This document shows, one piece after another, positions 8,175 to 17,348 of a stretch of 64,000 nucleotides of DNA. The position numbers were made by a program, and so were the translations under genes. Position 1 is the first letter of the stretch; each line of letters begins with the position of its first letter. The notes beneath the pieces were generated by a model that was not told the origin of the DNA, did no database searches, and saw nothing but the letters and a program-made list of their open reading frames with translations. The stretch comes from Chitinophagaceae bacterium (lineage in GTDB: Bacteria > Bacteroidota > Bacteroidia > Chitinophagales > Chitinophagaceae): the NCBI GenBank assembly GCA_017307735.1, contig JAFKGR010000004.1, forward strand, positions 1 through 64,000, given 5' to 3'.

Positions 8175-9515
8175 ATGCAAAATACTCTTTTTAAAAATAT
8201 CTCCGTAGTAAATGAAAATAAAATTGAAACTATGGATGTGCTTGTTCGAAGTGGCAGAATCGAAAAGTTGGCGCAAAATATTTCGGTTAAAGAGAGAGTA
8301 AAGGAAATTCCGGGGGATGGCCTGCATTTATTTCCTGGGGTAATTGACGATCAGGTTCATTTTCGTGAACCCGGACTTACACACAAGGCAACTATTTTTA
8401 CCGAGAGCAGAGCAGCAGTGGCCGGCGGGGTGACATCATTTATGGAAATGCCCAACACCATTCCGAATGCACTTACACATGAATTGCTCGAAGACAAATA
8501 TTTGATCGGCCAAAAAGATTCGCTTGCCAATTATAGTTTCTTCATGGGTACAAGCAATACCAATGCAGAAGAGGTGTTAAAGACAAATCAGTTCAAAAAA
8601 AATATTTGCGGAGTTAAAATTTTTATGGGTTCCAGTACAGGAAATATGCTGGTGGATAGTGAGCCTGCCCTTCATCAAATTTTTCGCAATAGTGAATTAC
8701 TGATTGCAACTCATTGTGAAGATGAAAAAACAATCAGGAAAAATTATGAAGCGTTAAAACAAAAAAAGCCTGATCTGCAACCCTCTGATCATCCTTTGAT
8801 CCGAAATACGGAAGGTTGTTATTTATCTTCTTCTTTTGCTTCTTCACTTGCCAAAAAATACCAGAGCCGTTTACACATTTTGCATATTACCACTTCCAGA
8901 GAGTTGGCTCTTTTCAGAAATGATATTCCGCTTAAAGAGAAAAAAATTACTGCGGAAGTTTGTGTTCACCACCTTCATTTTACAGCGGATGATTATGAAA
9001 GGTTGGGTTACCTGATTAAGTGTAACCCGGCGATAAAAGAATCTCAGAACAGGGATGCCCTTTGGAATGGCCTGCTGGATAATCATTTGGATGTGATTGC
9101 TACAGATCATGCACCTCACCTGTTGGAAGAAAAACAGCCACCCTATGAAAAAGCCCGTTCGGGAATGCCGCTCGTGCAACACGGATTATTATTGATGTTG
9201 CATTATTATAAACAGGGAAAAATCTCTCTCGAAAAGATTGCTGAAAAAATGAGCCATGCTGTCGCAGATTGTTTTTTGATTGAAAACAGGGGTTATATCA
9301 GAGAGGGTTATTTTGCAGATTTCGCAGTGGTAAACCTCAATGAAAAAACTACCGTGACCCCTGAAAATATTCTTTACAAATGCAAGTGGAGCCCGCTGAT
9401 GGACATGACCTTCTCCACATCGATAGAGATGACTTTTGTAAATGGTAATTGTGTTTTCGAAAGGGGAAAATTGATTGATTCCTCAAGAGGGAGCCGGTTG
9501 ACATTTGCGAGATAA
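8175..9515 (+). CDS. pyrC: Dihydroorotase (amidohydrolase family)
   Basis: The protein has 446 aa from the ATG at 8175, which is preceded by AAAGGA four bases upstream. A TTG at 8157 in the same frame is the alternative. It catalyses ring closure of carbamoyl-aspartate in pyrimidine synthesis. The signature reads D-D-Q-V-H-F-R-E-P-G (residues 58-67), with Gln60 where most family members have the first metal-binding His. The other landmarks are V-K-I-F-M-G with the candidate carboxylated Lys, A-T-H-C-E-D-E, H-I-L-H-I-T, and the catalytic A-T-D-H-A-P-H. The Gln variant may be normal for Bacteroidota (recollection, not checked). Confidence 0.88.
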   Translation: MQNTLFKNISVVNENKIETMDVLVRSGRIEKLAQNISVKERVKEIPGDGLHLFPGVIDDQVHFREPGLTHKATIFTESRAAVAGGVTSFMEMPNTIPNALTHELLEDKYLIGQKDSLANYSFFMGTSNTNAEEVLKTNQFKKNICGVKIFMGSSTGNMLVDSEPALHQIFRNSELLIATHCEDEKTIRKNYEALKQKKPDLQPSDHPLIRNTEGCYLSSSFASSLAKKYQSRLHILHITTSRELALFRNDIPLKEKKITAEVCVHHLHFTADDYERLGYLIKCNPAIKESQNRDALWNGLLDNHLDVIATDHAPHLLEEKQPPYEKARSGMPLVQHGLLLMLHYYKQGKISLEKIAEKMSHAVADCFLIENRGYIREGYFADFAVVNLNEKTTVTPENILYKCKWSPLMDMTFSTSIEMTFVNGNCVFERGKLIDSSRGSRLTFAR

Positions 9516-9705
9516 GGTGCCGGTATAACTGTTTTTAGCATCACCAATTTTTTCCATTTCTAAGATTGCCCTGCTTCCACAATTCAATTTCAAATTGATA
9601 ACCCGCAGCCTTTTTGAAGGTTGCAGGATTTCCGGTTTTTAGCTCCTAATTCAAAAAGACTTAATTTCGGATAAGAAAATAGTTGTTTAACTAACTAAAT
9701 CAGAT

Positions 9706-12111
9706 ATGAATAAGAGGACGATTAATAAAGTAGCCGTTTTGGGTAGTGGCGTGATGGGCAGCAGGATTGCCTGTTTGTTTGCCGGAACGGGTGTTCAGGT
9801 TTTGTTGCTTGACATTCCACCCAAAGAATTGACGAAAGGAGAGGCCAGTCAGGGATTGCAGATTACTGATCATGCAGTGAAAAATCGTATTGTTACCGAA
9901 GCTCTTCGCACAGCAAGCAAGGCAAGCCCTTCACCCTTGTACACTCCTGAAGATCTTAAAAATATCAAAACCGGCAATTTTGAAGACAACATGAAAGACA
10001 TTGCCGGTGTGGATTGGGTGATTGAAGTGGTGGTAGAAAGACTCGATATTAAAAAATCTGTTTTTGAGCAGGTTGAGAAATACAGAAAGCCGGGAACGTT
10101 GATTACTTCCAATACTTCCGGAATTCCCATTCATCTGATGGCCGAAGGCAGAAGTGATGACTTCAAAAAACATTTTTGTATCACCCACTTCTTCAATCCT
10201 CCGCGCTATTTACGCTTGATGGAAATTGTTCCATCAGAATTTACGGATCCGGATGTGGTGGATTTTCTGATGAATTACGGAGATTTATTTCTTGGAAAAA
10301 CAACAGTTCTTTGTAAGGATACTCCGGCTTTTATTGCCAACAGGATCGGCGTATTCGGACTAATGTCTATTTTTCATCTGATGGATAAGTTGCAATTAAA
10401 CATCGATGAAATAGATGCGCTGACGGGTACTGTTTCCGGAAGGCCTAAGTCGGCAACTTTCAGAACTGCTGATGTGGTAGGAATAGACACGCTTGTTAAA
10501 GTGGCCATGGGCGTAAAAGAAAATTGCCCGCAGGATGAAGCACAAAATATTTTTGAAATTCCTTTGTGGCTCCAGAAAATGGTGGATAAAAAATGGCTCG
10601 GAGACAAAACAGGCCAGGGATTTTTTCTGAAGAAAAAATTGCCGGATGGTTCAAAAGAAATAGACACGCTTGATCTGAATACATTTGAATATAAGCCGCG
10701 GTCCAAACCAAAATTTGCAACTATCGACATGGCTAAAACGGTCGATAATCTGAATGAACGCTTCAAAATTTTATTTTCCGGAAAAGACAAGGCCGGAGAT
10801 TTTTACAGGCAATTTCATTATTCTTTGTTTTCTTATGTTTCTTTCAGAATCCCTGAAATATCTGATGAGTTGTTCAGGCTGGATGATGGAATGCGTGCTG
10901 GATTCGGATGGGAACTCGGGCCTTTTGAAACATGGGATTTGCTTGGGGTAAAGAAAGTAACAGAGGCCATGGAAGCCACCGGTGTTAAAGTGGCCGCATG
11001 GGTAAAAGATTTTCTCCAGGCGGGCAATGAAACTTTTTACAAAATGGAGAAAGGGAAAAAGTTGTGTTATGCCCCCGCTTCAAAAAGTTACAAAGCCCTT
11101 CCGGGTGGTGAGTCTTTTATCATCCTGAGCGATTTGAAGGAAAACACAATCTGGAAAAACGCTGCCTGCAACCTGACAGATATCGGAGACAATGTAGCAG
11201 CCTTTTCATGGAGCTCCAAAATGAATACCATTGGAGGCGAGGTGCTGGAAGGAATCAGCAAATCCGTTTCCATTGCTGAAGAAAAATACAAGGGGCTCGT
11301 GATTGCCAATGAAGGGGCACAGTTTAGTGCCGGAGCTAATGTCGGATTAATTTTTATGCTGGCTGCCGAACAGGAATTTGATGAACTGGATATGGCAATA
11401 AGATCATTTCAGAACACCAATATGAAAATCAGATACTCCTCCATTCCTGTGGTAATTGCTCCACATGGCCTGACTCTTGGCGGAGGCTGTGAGATGTGTC
11501 TTCACTCAGACAAGGTGATGGCGGCAGCAGAAACCTATATCGGATTAGTTGAATTGGGAGTTGGGCTGATTCCCGGTGGAGGTGGCACCAAAGAATTCGC
11601 ATTGCGCGCCTCGGATGAAATGCAGCCTCAGGAACCTGAAACCATTCCCCTGATGAACCGGTTTATGACGGTAGGGCAGGCAAAAGTGGCCACTTCTGCC
11701 TTTGACGCCTACAAGCTGGGCATCCTCCGGAAAGGATTCGATAATGTGGTGATGAATCAGTCGCGAAGGATTGCAGAAGCTAAAAAAAGTGTCATTGAAC
11801 TTTTTGATGATGGGTACGTAAGACCAAAAGAAAGGACAGATATTAAAGTGCTCGGCCGCATCGGGCTTGGTATGTTGTACACAGGTATCCACAGCATGTT
11901 TCTCGGGAATTATATTACGGAATATGATGTGTCCATTGCAAAAAAACTAGCGTATGTAATGTGCGGTGGCGATTTAAGTGAAGCCACACTTGTGAACGAA
12001 CAATACCTGCTCGATTTGGAAAGGGAAGCTTTCTTAAGTCTGTGTGGCGAAAAGAAAACACTGGAGAGATTGCAGAGTGTCATCAAAACCGGCAAACCTG
12101 TCAGAAACTAA
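9706..12111 (+). CDS. 3-hydroxyacyl-CoA dehydrogenase/enoyl-CoA hydratase, FadN-like
   Basis: This is an 801-aa bifunctional beta-oxidation enzyme with the dehydrogenase first and the hydratase second, the order of Bacillus FadN and the reverse of E. coli FadB. The NAD-binding G-S-G-V-M-G lies near residues 13-18. The dehydrogenase signature H-F-F-N-P-P-R-Y follows at about 161-168. The crotonase half carries S-A-G-A-N-V-G and G-L-T-L-G-G-G-C-E-M, which form the oxyanion hole, and then E-L-G-V-G-L-I-P-G-G-G-G. It should oxidise fatty acyl-CoA with an acyl-CoA dehydrogenase and a thiolase, neither of which is adjacent. A hairpin (9605-9624) lies in the upstream gap. Confidence 0.92.
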   Translation: MNKRTINKVAVLGSGVMGSRIACLFAGTGVQVLLLDIPPKELTKGEASQGLQITDHAVKNRIVTEALRTASKASPSPLYTPEDLKNIKTGNFEDNMKDIAGVDWVIEVVVERLDIKKSVFEQVEKYRKPGTLITSNTSGIPIHLMAEGRSDDFKKHFCITHFFNPPRYLRLMEIVPSEFTDPDVVDFLMNYGDLFLGKTTVLCKDTPAFIANRIGVFGLMSIFHLMDKLQLNIDEIDALTGTVSGRPKSATFRTADVVGIDTLVKVAMGVKENCPQDEAQNIFEIPLWLQKMVDKKWLGDKTGQGFFLKKKLPDGSKEIDTLDLNTFEYKPRSKPKFATIDMAKTVDNLNERFKILFSGKDKAGDFYRQFHYSLFSYVSFRIPEISDELFRLDDGMRAGFGWELGPFETWDLLGVKKVTEAMEATGVKVAAWVKDFLQAGNETFYKMEKGKKLCYAPASKSYKALPGGESFIILSDLKENTIWKNAACNLTDIGDNVAAFSWSSKMNTIGGEVLEGISKSVSIAEEKYKGLVIANEGAQFSAGANVGLIFMLAAEQEFDELDMAIRSFQNTNMKIRYSSIPVVIAPHGLTLGGGCEMCLHSDKVMAAAETYIGLVELGVGLIPGGGGTKEFALRASDEMQPQEPETIPLMNRFMTVGQAKVATSAFDAYKLGILRKGFDNVVMNQSRRIAEAKKSVIELFDDGYVRPKERTDIKVLGRIGLGMLYTGIHSMFLGNYITEYDVSIAKKLAYVMCGGDLSEATLVNEQYLLDLEREAFLSLCGEKKTLERLQSVIKTGKPVRN

Positions 12112-12125
12112 TAAAATAATTTCCA

Positions 12126-12788
12126 TTGGGCGAGGTAACCGTTTATGAAAATGAGCTTCTGATTGTAATCCGTTCCATCATACATTTTTATGGAGAAGCC
12201 GCAGATCAGAATCTTGCGGAAATTGTAGTCAATGACATTTCTGCTCAGTGGAATGGGCCGGACCCCATGATATATTTCGATAGGCAATGGTTCAATGTCC
12301 GGTTTGAAATTGATGGAAAATATAATCCGGGTCTTGCACCGGAAGAAGTAATTGAAAATATCTATCCTGAAAATAATTATTTCCGCGTAGAAAATTTTGC
12401 AACGGGAAATATTTCGTTTGTGGATGAAATCGGAAGCAACACAGGTTATTTCCTGAAAGTAAATCTTCTGAATCATTCTACAACTGCGGCTCATGAATAT
12501 GGGCATTCACTCGGATTAAAACATCCAACAGTGTTGGATATACGTGGGAAAGGAGAACCTGGTATCATGTTTCCCCGCGGTACAATCGTTGATCCGGAAT
12601 ATCAATACGATCCGCAGGCAAAGCCGGGAGAAAAAGGAGGTACATTGAATCCTTTTTTGAGAAAAGTTCAGTTGAGCGATATTGATGACCTGCAAATCCA
12701 AAAACTGGATTTTGAAAACGGAAAAGCAATCATTGGAGATTTTTCTTCCGTATGGCACGAAGCTCAGACAAAACAACCGGAGAAATAA
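12126..12788 (+). CDS. Small metzincin-type zinc protease (M10-like), no signal peptide
   Basis: This 220-aa protein carries the complete metzincin zinc motif H-E-Y-G-H-S-L-G-L-K-H (123-133) and a downstream G-I-M-F-P-R-G that fits the Met-turn. The frame opens at 12120 just after a stop, so the N-terminus cannot be much longer. The only reasonable start is TTG at 12126. There is therefore no signal peptide and no room for a matrixin propeptide, and the protein looks cytoplasmic. It begins 15 bp after the FadN-like gene and is probably cotranscribed. The substrate is unknown. Matrixin/M10-like is the closest description; a dedicated Bacteroidota family is possible. Confidence 0.75.
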   Translation: MGEVTVYENELLIVIRSIIHFYGEAADQNLAEIVVNDISAQWNGPDPMIYFDRQWFNVRFEIDGKYNPGLAPEEVIENIYPENNYFRVENFATGNISFVDEIGSNTGYFLKVNLLNHSTTAAHEYGHSLGLKHPTVLDIRGKGEPGIMFPRGTIVDPEYQYDPQAKPGEKGGTLNPFLRKVQLSDIDDLQIQKLDFENGKAIIGDFSSVWHEAQTKQPEK

Positions 12789-12897
12789 TTTGAGCGAATA
12801 ATTTAATGCCAGCCGCTGATACAATTCATTTTGCCATCTATAATGTAACCGGCAGATCAAAAAAACAATTTTTTAAATTGCTTTATATTTACCTCCT

Positions 12898-13791
12898 ATG
12901 GCAATTCTGACTGTAAACAATCTCTCCAAAAATTATGGCACCATTCAGGCATTAAAAAATGTGAGTTTCTCCGTTCCGAAAGGTGTGGTGTTTGGAATTT
13001 TAGGTCCGAATGGAAGTGGCAAAACTACCTTGCTGGGTACAGTGACGGATATCATTAAACCTACCGGCGGATCGCTGACTTTGTTTGACGAAGCCCCTTC
13101 AGGAGAATCGCGGCGCAGGATCGGAACCCTTCTTGAAACACCTAATTTCTACAGTTATCTTTCGGCAACAAAAAATCTTGAAATTACTGCCGCCATCAAA
13201 AGGAAGGGAAAAGATGAAATCCGTGATGTTTTGGAAATGGTGGATTTGACGGGCCGGAGTACTTTTAGATTCAGTTCTTATTCCCTGGGAATGAAACAAC
13301 GGCTTGCTATTGCAGCATGTTTATTGGGAGATCCTGAAGTATTAATTTTTGATGAACCAACCAATGGACTGGATCCTGTAGGAATTGCAGAGATCAGGCA
13401 GGTAATGAAAAATCTTCACACCCGCGGAAAAACAATTATCATGGCGAGCCACCTGTTGGATGAAGTTGAAAAAGTGTGTACCCATGTGGCTATTTTAAAA
13501 AGAGGCCAGTTGCTGACCTCCGGCCCCGTTGAGGAAATTTTAACCAAGGAAGAAATTATCGAAGTGAGTTCTGCAGATCTGGATCAATTGCTTCAGGTGA
13601 TTAAGGAATTTCCAAACCTCAGCCGGGCTGAAAAAGCAGAACCCATCCTCCGTCTTTATTTTTCAGCCGGACAGGGGAATCCATCGGCCCTTAATGATTT
13701 TTGTCATAACCATGGTATATCATTAAATCATTTGTCTGCCAAAAGGAAAAGCCTCGAATCGAGATTTATTGAGCTAACCAATAACAATTAA
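12898..13791 (+). CDS. ABC transporter ATP-binding protein
   Basis: This 297-aa ATPase has Walker A G-P-N-G-S-G-K-T-T (residues 38-46), the signature Y-S-L-G-M-K-Q-R-L, Walker B L-I-F-D-E-P-T-N-G-L-D-P and the switch H in A-S-H-L-L. The C-terminal 80 residues form the extra domain typical of CcmA/NatA-type drug or bacteriocin export ATPases. It is followed 5 bp later by its permease, so the two form a two-gene exporter of the ABC-2 class. The cargo cannot be inferred. Confidence 0.93.
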   Translation: MAILTVNNLSKNYGTIQALKNVSFSVPKGVVFGILGPNGSGKTTLLGTVTDIIKPTGGSLTLFDEAPSGESRRRIGTLLETPNFYSYLSATKNLEITAAIKRKGKDEIRDVLEMVDLTGRSTFRFSSYSLGMKQRLAIAACLLGDPEVLIFDEPTNGLDPVGIAEIRQVMKNLHTRGKTIIMASHLLDEVEKVCTHVAILKRGQLLTSGPVEEILTKEEIIEVSSADLDQLLQVIKEFPNLSRAEKAEPILRLYFSAGQGNPSALNDFCHNHGISLNHLSAKRKSLESRFIELTNNN

Positions 13792-13796
13792 TTACC

Positions 13797-14585
13797 ATGA
13801 CCGAATTACTCAAAATTGAATGGATGAAGGTGCGGAATTATAAAGCCTTCTGGATATTTTCTCTTTTCTATTTTGTTTCAATAGCGGGTATCAATTATAT
13901 CGGATTTTATGTGAATAGAATTACGGTGGAAAATGTTCCGATGGGTGAAGCGCTGCTGGGATCTCCGTTTGGTTTTCCAAAGATTTGGAATACGGTTGGT
14001 TTTATGAGTAGTTGGGTTTTGTATTTCCCCGGCATCCTCTTTATTATGCTTTTTACGAATGAATTTAATTTTAAAACGCACCGGCAAAATATAATTGATG
14101 GTTGGGAGAGAAAACAATTCATTTCCGTCAAGTTTGTATTTGCGTTTTTGTTTTCTCTGGTTGCTACTTTGTTTAATGTCATTGTAGCGGTTATTCTGGG
14201 ATTGGCCACTTCTGCAAAAAACTTTTCTTTTTCGGGCACCGAAAATATTTTATACATATTTATACAAACCTTCTCATATATCTCTTTTGCCATGTTCCTT
14301 GCCATTTTATTCAGAAGAAGCGGCGTGGCAATTGCAATTTTTTTTCTTTATGGCCTCATCTTTGAATGGATCCTGACTACGCTGATCAATTTTAAATTTA
14401 ATCTCGAGCCATGGGGTTATTTCCTTCCGTTGCAGGTTACCGATACAATGCTTCCCCTGCCCTTTGGAAAAAAAATATTGTACAAAGGCGCACCTGAGAT
14501 GTGGGTACTTGTAATTATTTCATTGATTTATCTTGTTGCGTATTATCTTTTTTCTTTAAGAAAATTTACCCGGGATGATCTTTAA
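13797..14585 (+). CDS. ABC-2 type transporter permease
   Basis: This 262-aa membrane protein has about six hydrophobic segments. The first follows the N-terminal L-K-I-E-W-M-K-V-R typical of ABC-2 permeases, and the last lies at about 235-255. Segments N-I-I-D-G-W-E-R and F-A-M-F-L-A-I-L-F-R-R-S-G-V-A fit this class. It is translated with the preceding ATPase and should form the transmembrane half of the exporter. Confidence 0.88.
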   Translation: MTELLKIEWMKVRNYKAFWIFSLFYFVSIAGINYIGFYVNRITVENVPMGEALLGSPFGFPKIWNTVGFMSSWVLYFPGILFIMLFTNEFNFKTHRQNIIDGWERKQFISVKFVFAFLFSLVATLFNVIVAVILGLATSAKNFSFSGTENILYIFIQTFSYISFAMFLAILFRRSGVAIAIFFLYGLIFEWILTTLINFKFNLEPWGYFLPLQVTDTMLPLPFGKKILYKGAPEMWVLVIISLIYLVAYYLFSLRKFTRDDL

Positions 14586-14608
14586 AAATTTATAAAAAGC
14601 CTTTCTGA

Positions 14609-14622
14609 AATTTGATCAAATT
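14609..14622. repeat. 14-bp perfect palindrome AATTTGATCAAATT
   Basis: This symmetric site lies between the ABC permease and the Tyr-rich secreted protein gene, about 105 bp before the latter's ATG. It could be an operator. No regulator can be linked to it, and AT-rich palindromes of this size can occur by chance. Confidence 0.35.
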
Positions 14623-14726
14623 CGCTGTTAAATAAGTTTTATTTAGCTTACGCCCGTTTCTTTATAACCAATAATTACATCTTTTTATAGTAATTTCAAT
14701 ATTGGTAAAAACATATCAAGATCATT

Positions 14727-16250
14727 ATGAAAAAGGCAGCGCTTTTTTTTATTTCTATATTTCTTATGGGTTGGGCAACGGCTCAACAAGTGTATTATAG
14801 CCAGCCGGATAACAGCGACGGGCGGAACCTGAATTTTGAGATTGTCGGCAAGATCGATGGGAATTATCTGATATATAAAAATATAAGGAATGACTATGCA
14901 ATGAGCATCTATAATTCTTCAATGGATCAGTTGGACAAGGTGGATTTGAAAATGATTCCGGAAAGGACTCTTAGTGTCGATTTTATCACCTATCCGCATT
15001 ACACATGGATGGTATATCAATTTCAGAAGAAAAATATACTTTATTGCATGGCGGCAAAATTGGATAGCGGCGCTAAATTGCTTCAGGACCCCATCGTTCT
15101 GGACACCACTCAAATCCGTTTTCTTGCGGATAAAAAAATTTATACTCTGATTCACAGTGAAGACAAAAAGCAGATCATGCTTTTTAAAATGGAGAAAGTA
15201 AATAATTTCTTCAATTTTACTACACTGCTCTTTGATGATTCAATGCAGCTTCATCATATTTCCAAAATCAATTCCGGGTTTCAGGAGAAGAAATATATTT
15301 TCAGTGATTTCCTGATTTCCAACCGGGGAAATATGGTTTTTACAGCAGGAAACAGATCTTCTTCAAGAGACTTTATTGAAAATCTGCAGGTGGTAATGAA
15401 GGCGCCTTATACAGATTCGTTCCATATCATGTCGATAAATTTAGGTGGCAGATTCCTCGACGAGGTGAAACCCAAGATTGACAATATGAATATGAATTAT
15501 TTACTCAATAGTTTTTATTACACCAAAAAGCGTGGGAATACGGAAGGAATGTTTACCGCAGTGATCAGTGAAAGAAATAATCAATTGATTACAGAAACAT
15601 TCGCCAAAATCAGTGATTCTCTGAGGAATACCATCAAAAGCAAGGGAAGTGATAAAACAGCGTTGAACGATTATTTTATCCGCAATGTGGTGCTGAAAAA
15701 TGATGGCGGATTTTTACTGACCGCAGAAGATTTCTATTCTCAGTCCAGAAATTCTCCGTGGAATCGCTGGGATTATCTCTATGGGTCGCCCTATTTTTAT
15801 TCTCCATATAGTTATTATTCACCTTTTAGTTATTATTCCCCGTTCTATTTTAATTACTATGGCAGCCCCTATGGTTTTTATGGGGATGACGTCAGGTATT
15901 ATTACAATAATATTTTGGTTTTAAGTCTTGACAGTACAGGCAAATATGAATGGACCAATGTCATCGGAAAATCACAATATGATGATCAGACAGATAATTA
16001 TTTGTCTTATGCATTGATGATTACAGGAGGGCAACTTCATTTTATCTTTAATGAAAACAACCGCCGGAGTTATTTACTTTCCGATCGTTCAATCAACGGC
16101 GATGGGGATATAGCGAGGGTCCCGCCAATGCACAATCTGGATCGCGGATATCAGTTTATGCCCCGGTATGCCAAACAGGTAAGCGCCTCTGAGATGATCG
16201 TTCCCTGTATTTACAGGAATATTATTTGTTTTGCACGGATTCAGTTTTAG
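14727..16250 (+). CDS. Secreted hypothetical protein with Tyr/Pro/Ser-rich repeat segment
   Basis: This 507-aa protein has a signal peptide (1 to about 20, ending W-A-T-A-Q-Q). I do not recognise the family. The body has regularly spaced strand-like segments with D-x-D/D-S-T-G-K-Y-E-W-type turns, which suggests a beta-propeller-like or extracellular fold (inference). At about residues 350-388 lies a low-complexity region of Y-S-P-Y-S-Y-Y-S-P-F repeats, encoded near 15780-15895, containing many Tyr, Phe, Pro and Ser. It is probably exported across the inner membrane. No membrane anchor or sorting domain was seen. Confidence 0.75.
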   Translation: MKKAALFFISIFLMGWATAQQVYYSQPDNSDGRNLNFEIVGKIDGNYLIYKNIRNDYAMSIYNSSMDQLDKVDLKMIPERTLSVDFITYPHYTWMVYQFQKKNILYCMAAKLDSGAKLLQDPIVLDTTQIRFLADKKIYTLIHSEDKKQIMLFKMEKVNNFFNFTTLLFDDSMQLHHISKINSGFQEKKYIFSDFLISNRGNMVFTAGNRSSSRDFIENLQVVMKAPYTDSFHIMSINLGGRFLDEVKPKIDNMNMNYLLNSFYYTKKRGNTEGMFTAVISERNNQLITETFAKISDSLRNTIKSKGSDKTALNDYFIRNVVLKNDGGFLLTAEDFYSQSRNSPWNRWDYLYGSPYFYSPYSYYSPFSYYSPFYFNYYGSPYGFYGDDVRYYYNNILVLSLDSTGKYEWTNVIGKSQYDDQTDNYLSYALMITGGQLHFIFNENNRRSYLLSDRSINGDGDIARVPPMHNLDRGYQFMPRYAKQVSASEMIVPCIYRNIICFARIQF

Positions 16251-16325
16251 ATAATTCTCAAGACGGGATAATTCGGGTCCCTCTTTTTCCGGATAAAGTT
16301 TTTATTACTTTTACAGCATTCAAAA

Positions 16326-17309
16326 TTGCAGGCTTTGACAGGAATCTTCCGTTCCAATAACCCCCTGAATGCGTCTATTCTCTTTGTCTATGGACTATTA
16401 TTGAAATTGCCGTGGCTACTACGTGGTCATGTTATTACGTTGAATAATCAAGATGGGTTTTTGTATTCAGAACTGATAAAATTTCTCGATCCTGCTTTTA
16501 AGGTGTTTCCGGTTTTGGAAATAGCAATTGTTTATCTTTTGCTTTTTACACAGGCCATGACATTGAATTATTATGCCAATTCAAGGAGGATGATGGCCAG
16601 GCCAAATTATTTGGTTGCAATGGCCTATTTGCTGGCTACTTCTTTTTTTAAGGAATGGAATGAATTAAGTGCGGCTTTAATTGTAACATCTGTAATGATA
16701 TGGATTTGGGGGCGGCTCACCAGTCTGAGAAATGACAGCAGGGTCAAATCAACCTTATTCAATGTGGGCTTTGCCATCGGAATTTGTTCTTTCTTATATC
16801 TTCCATCTCTTTCTTTGGTCATTTTGGTGCTGTTGGCAGTGGCTATTTCCAGACCTCCAAAGGTGGCTGAGTGGCTTTTGGTGTTACTTGGCGTGTTTAC
16901 TTTGTGGTATTTATTATTTTCCTATTTGTTCCTTAGCAATAAGTTATACAGATTTGATCTGCCGGGTTTTGCTTTTAAAGTTCCTGAAATAAAATGGGAT
17001 ACAATTTTATATTTCGGGATCGGATTATTGGTTTTCATGACTTTGACAGGAGCTTTTTTTGTGCAGTCAGAATCTTCCAAGCAGGTTATCCAGGTGAGAA
17101 AAAGATGGACTATTTTTTTATTGAGTATTGTTCTGTTGGTTTTAATGCCATTGCTGGATGAGAATGACGGGTTAAGAAATTGGATTGTTTCAGTGCCTGC
17201 AATTTCCATGTTTATCGGCGCTGCATTTTTTTATATCAATTCCCGCTGGATCAGGTTCATTCTTCATTGGGGAATGGTAACTTTTGTTTTGTATTGCCAA
17301 TATGTGTGA
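16326..17309 (+). CDS. Multi-spanning membrane protein (DUF6427-like)
   Basis: This 327-aa protein has about eight to ten hydrophobic helices. The N-terminus I-F-R-S-N-N-P-L-N resembles DUF6427 proteins of Bacteroidota, whose function is unknown. The start is TTG at 16326, with another TTG at 16335. No ATG lies upstream in frame near the likely promoter (TTACTTTTAC around 16310). It sits between the Tyr-rich protein and purQ and is followed by purQ's own promoter. Confidence 0.65.
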   Translation: MQALTGIFRSNNPLNASILFVYGLLLKLPWLLRGHVITLNNQDGFLYSELIKFLDPAFKVFPVLEIAIVYLLLFTQAMTLNYYANSRRMMARPNYLVAMAYLLATSFFKEWNELSAALIVTSVMIWIWGRLTSLRNDSRVKSTLFNVGFAIGICSFLYLPSLSLVILVLLAVAISRPPKVAEWLLVLLGVFTLWYLLFSYLFLSNKLYRFDLPGFAFKVPEIKWDTILYFGIGLLVFMTLTGAFFVQSESSKQVIQVRKRWTIFLLSIVLLVLMPLLDENDGLRNWIVSVPAISMFIGAAFFYINSRWIRFILHWGMVTFVLYCQYV

Positions 17310-17326
17310 AATCAGGTTTACCTTTG
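17294..17326 (+). promoter_or_regulatory. Promoter for purQ
   Basis: TTG at 17294-17296, 22 nt, then TACCTTTG at 17319-17326: an exact TAnnTTTG box. It overlaps the end of the upstream membrane-protein gene and lies 22 nt before the purQ ATG. Confidence 0.6.
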
Positions 17327-17348
17327 ATCTAAATCTCAAATAACAGAA

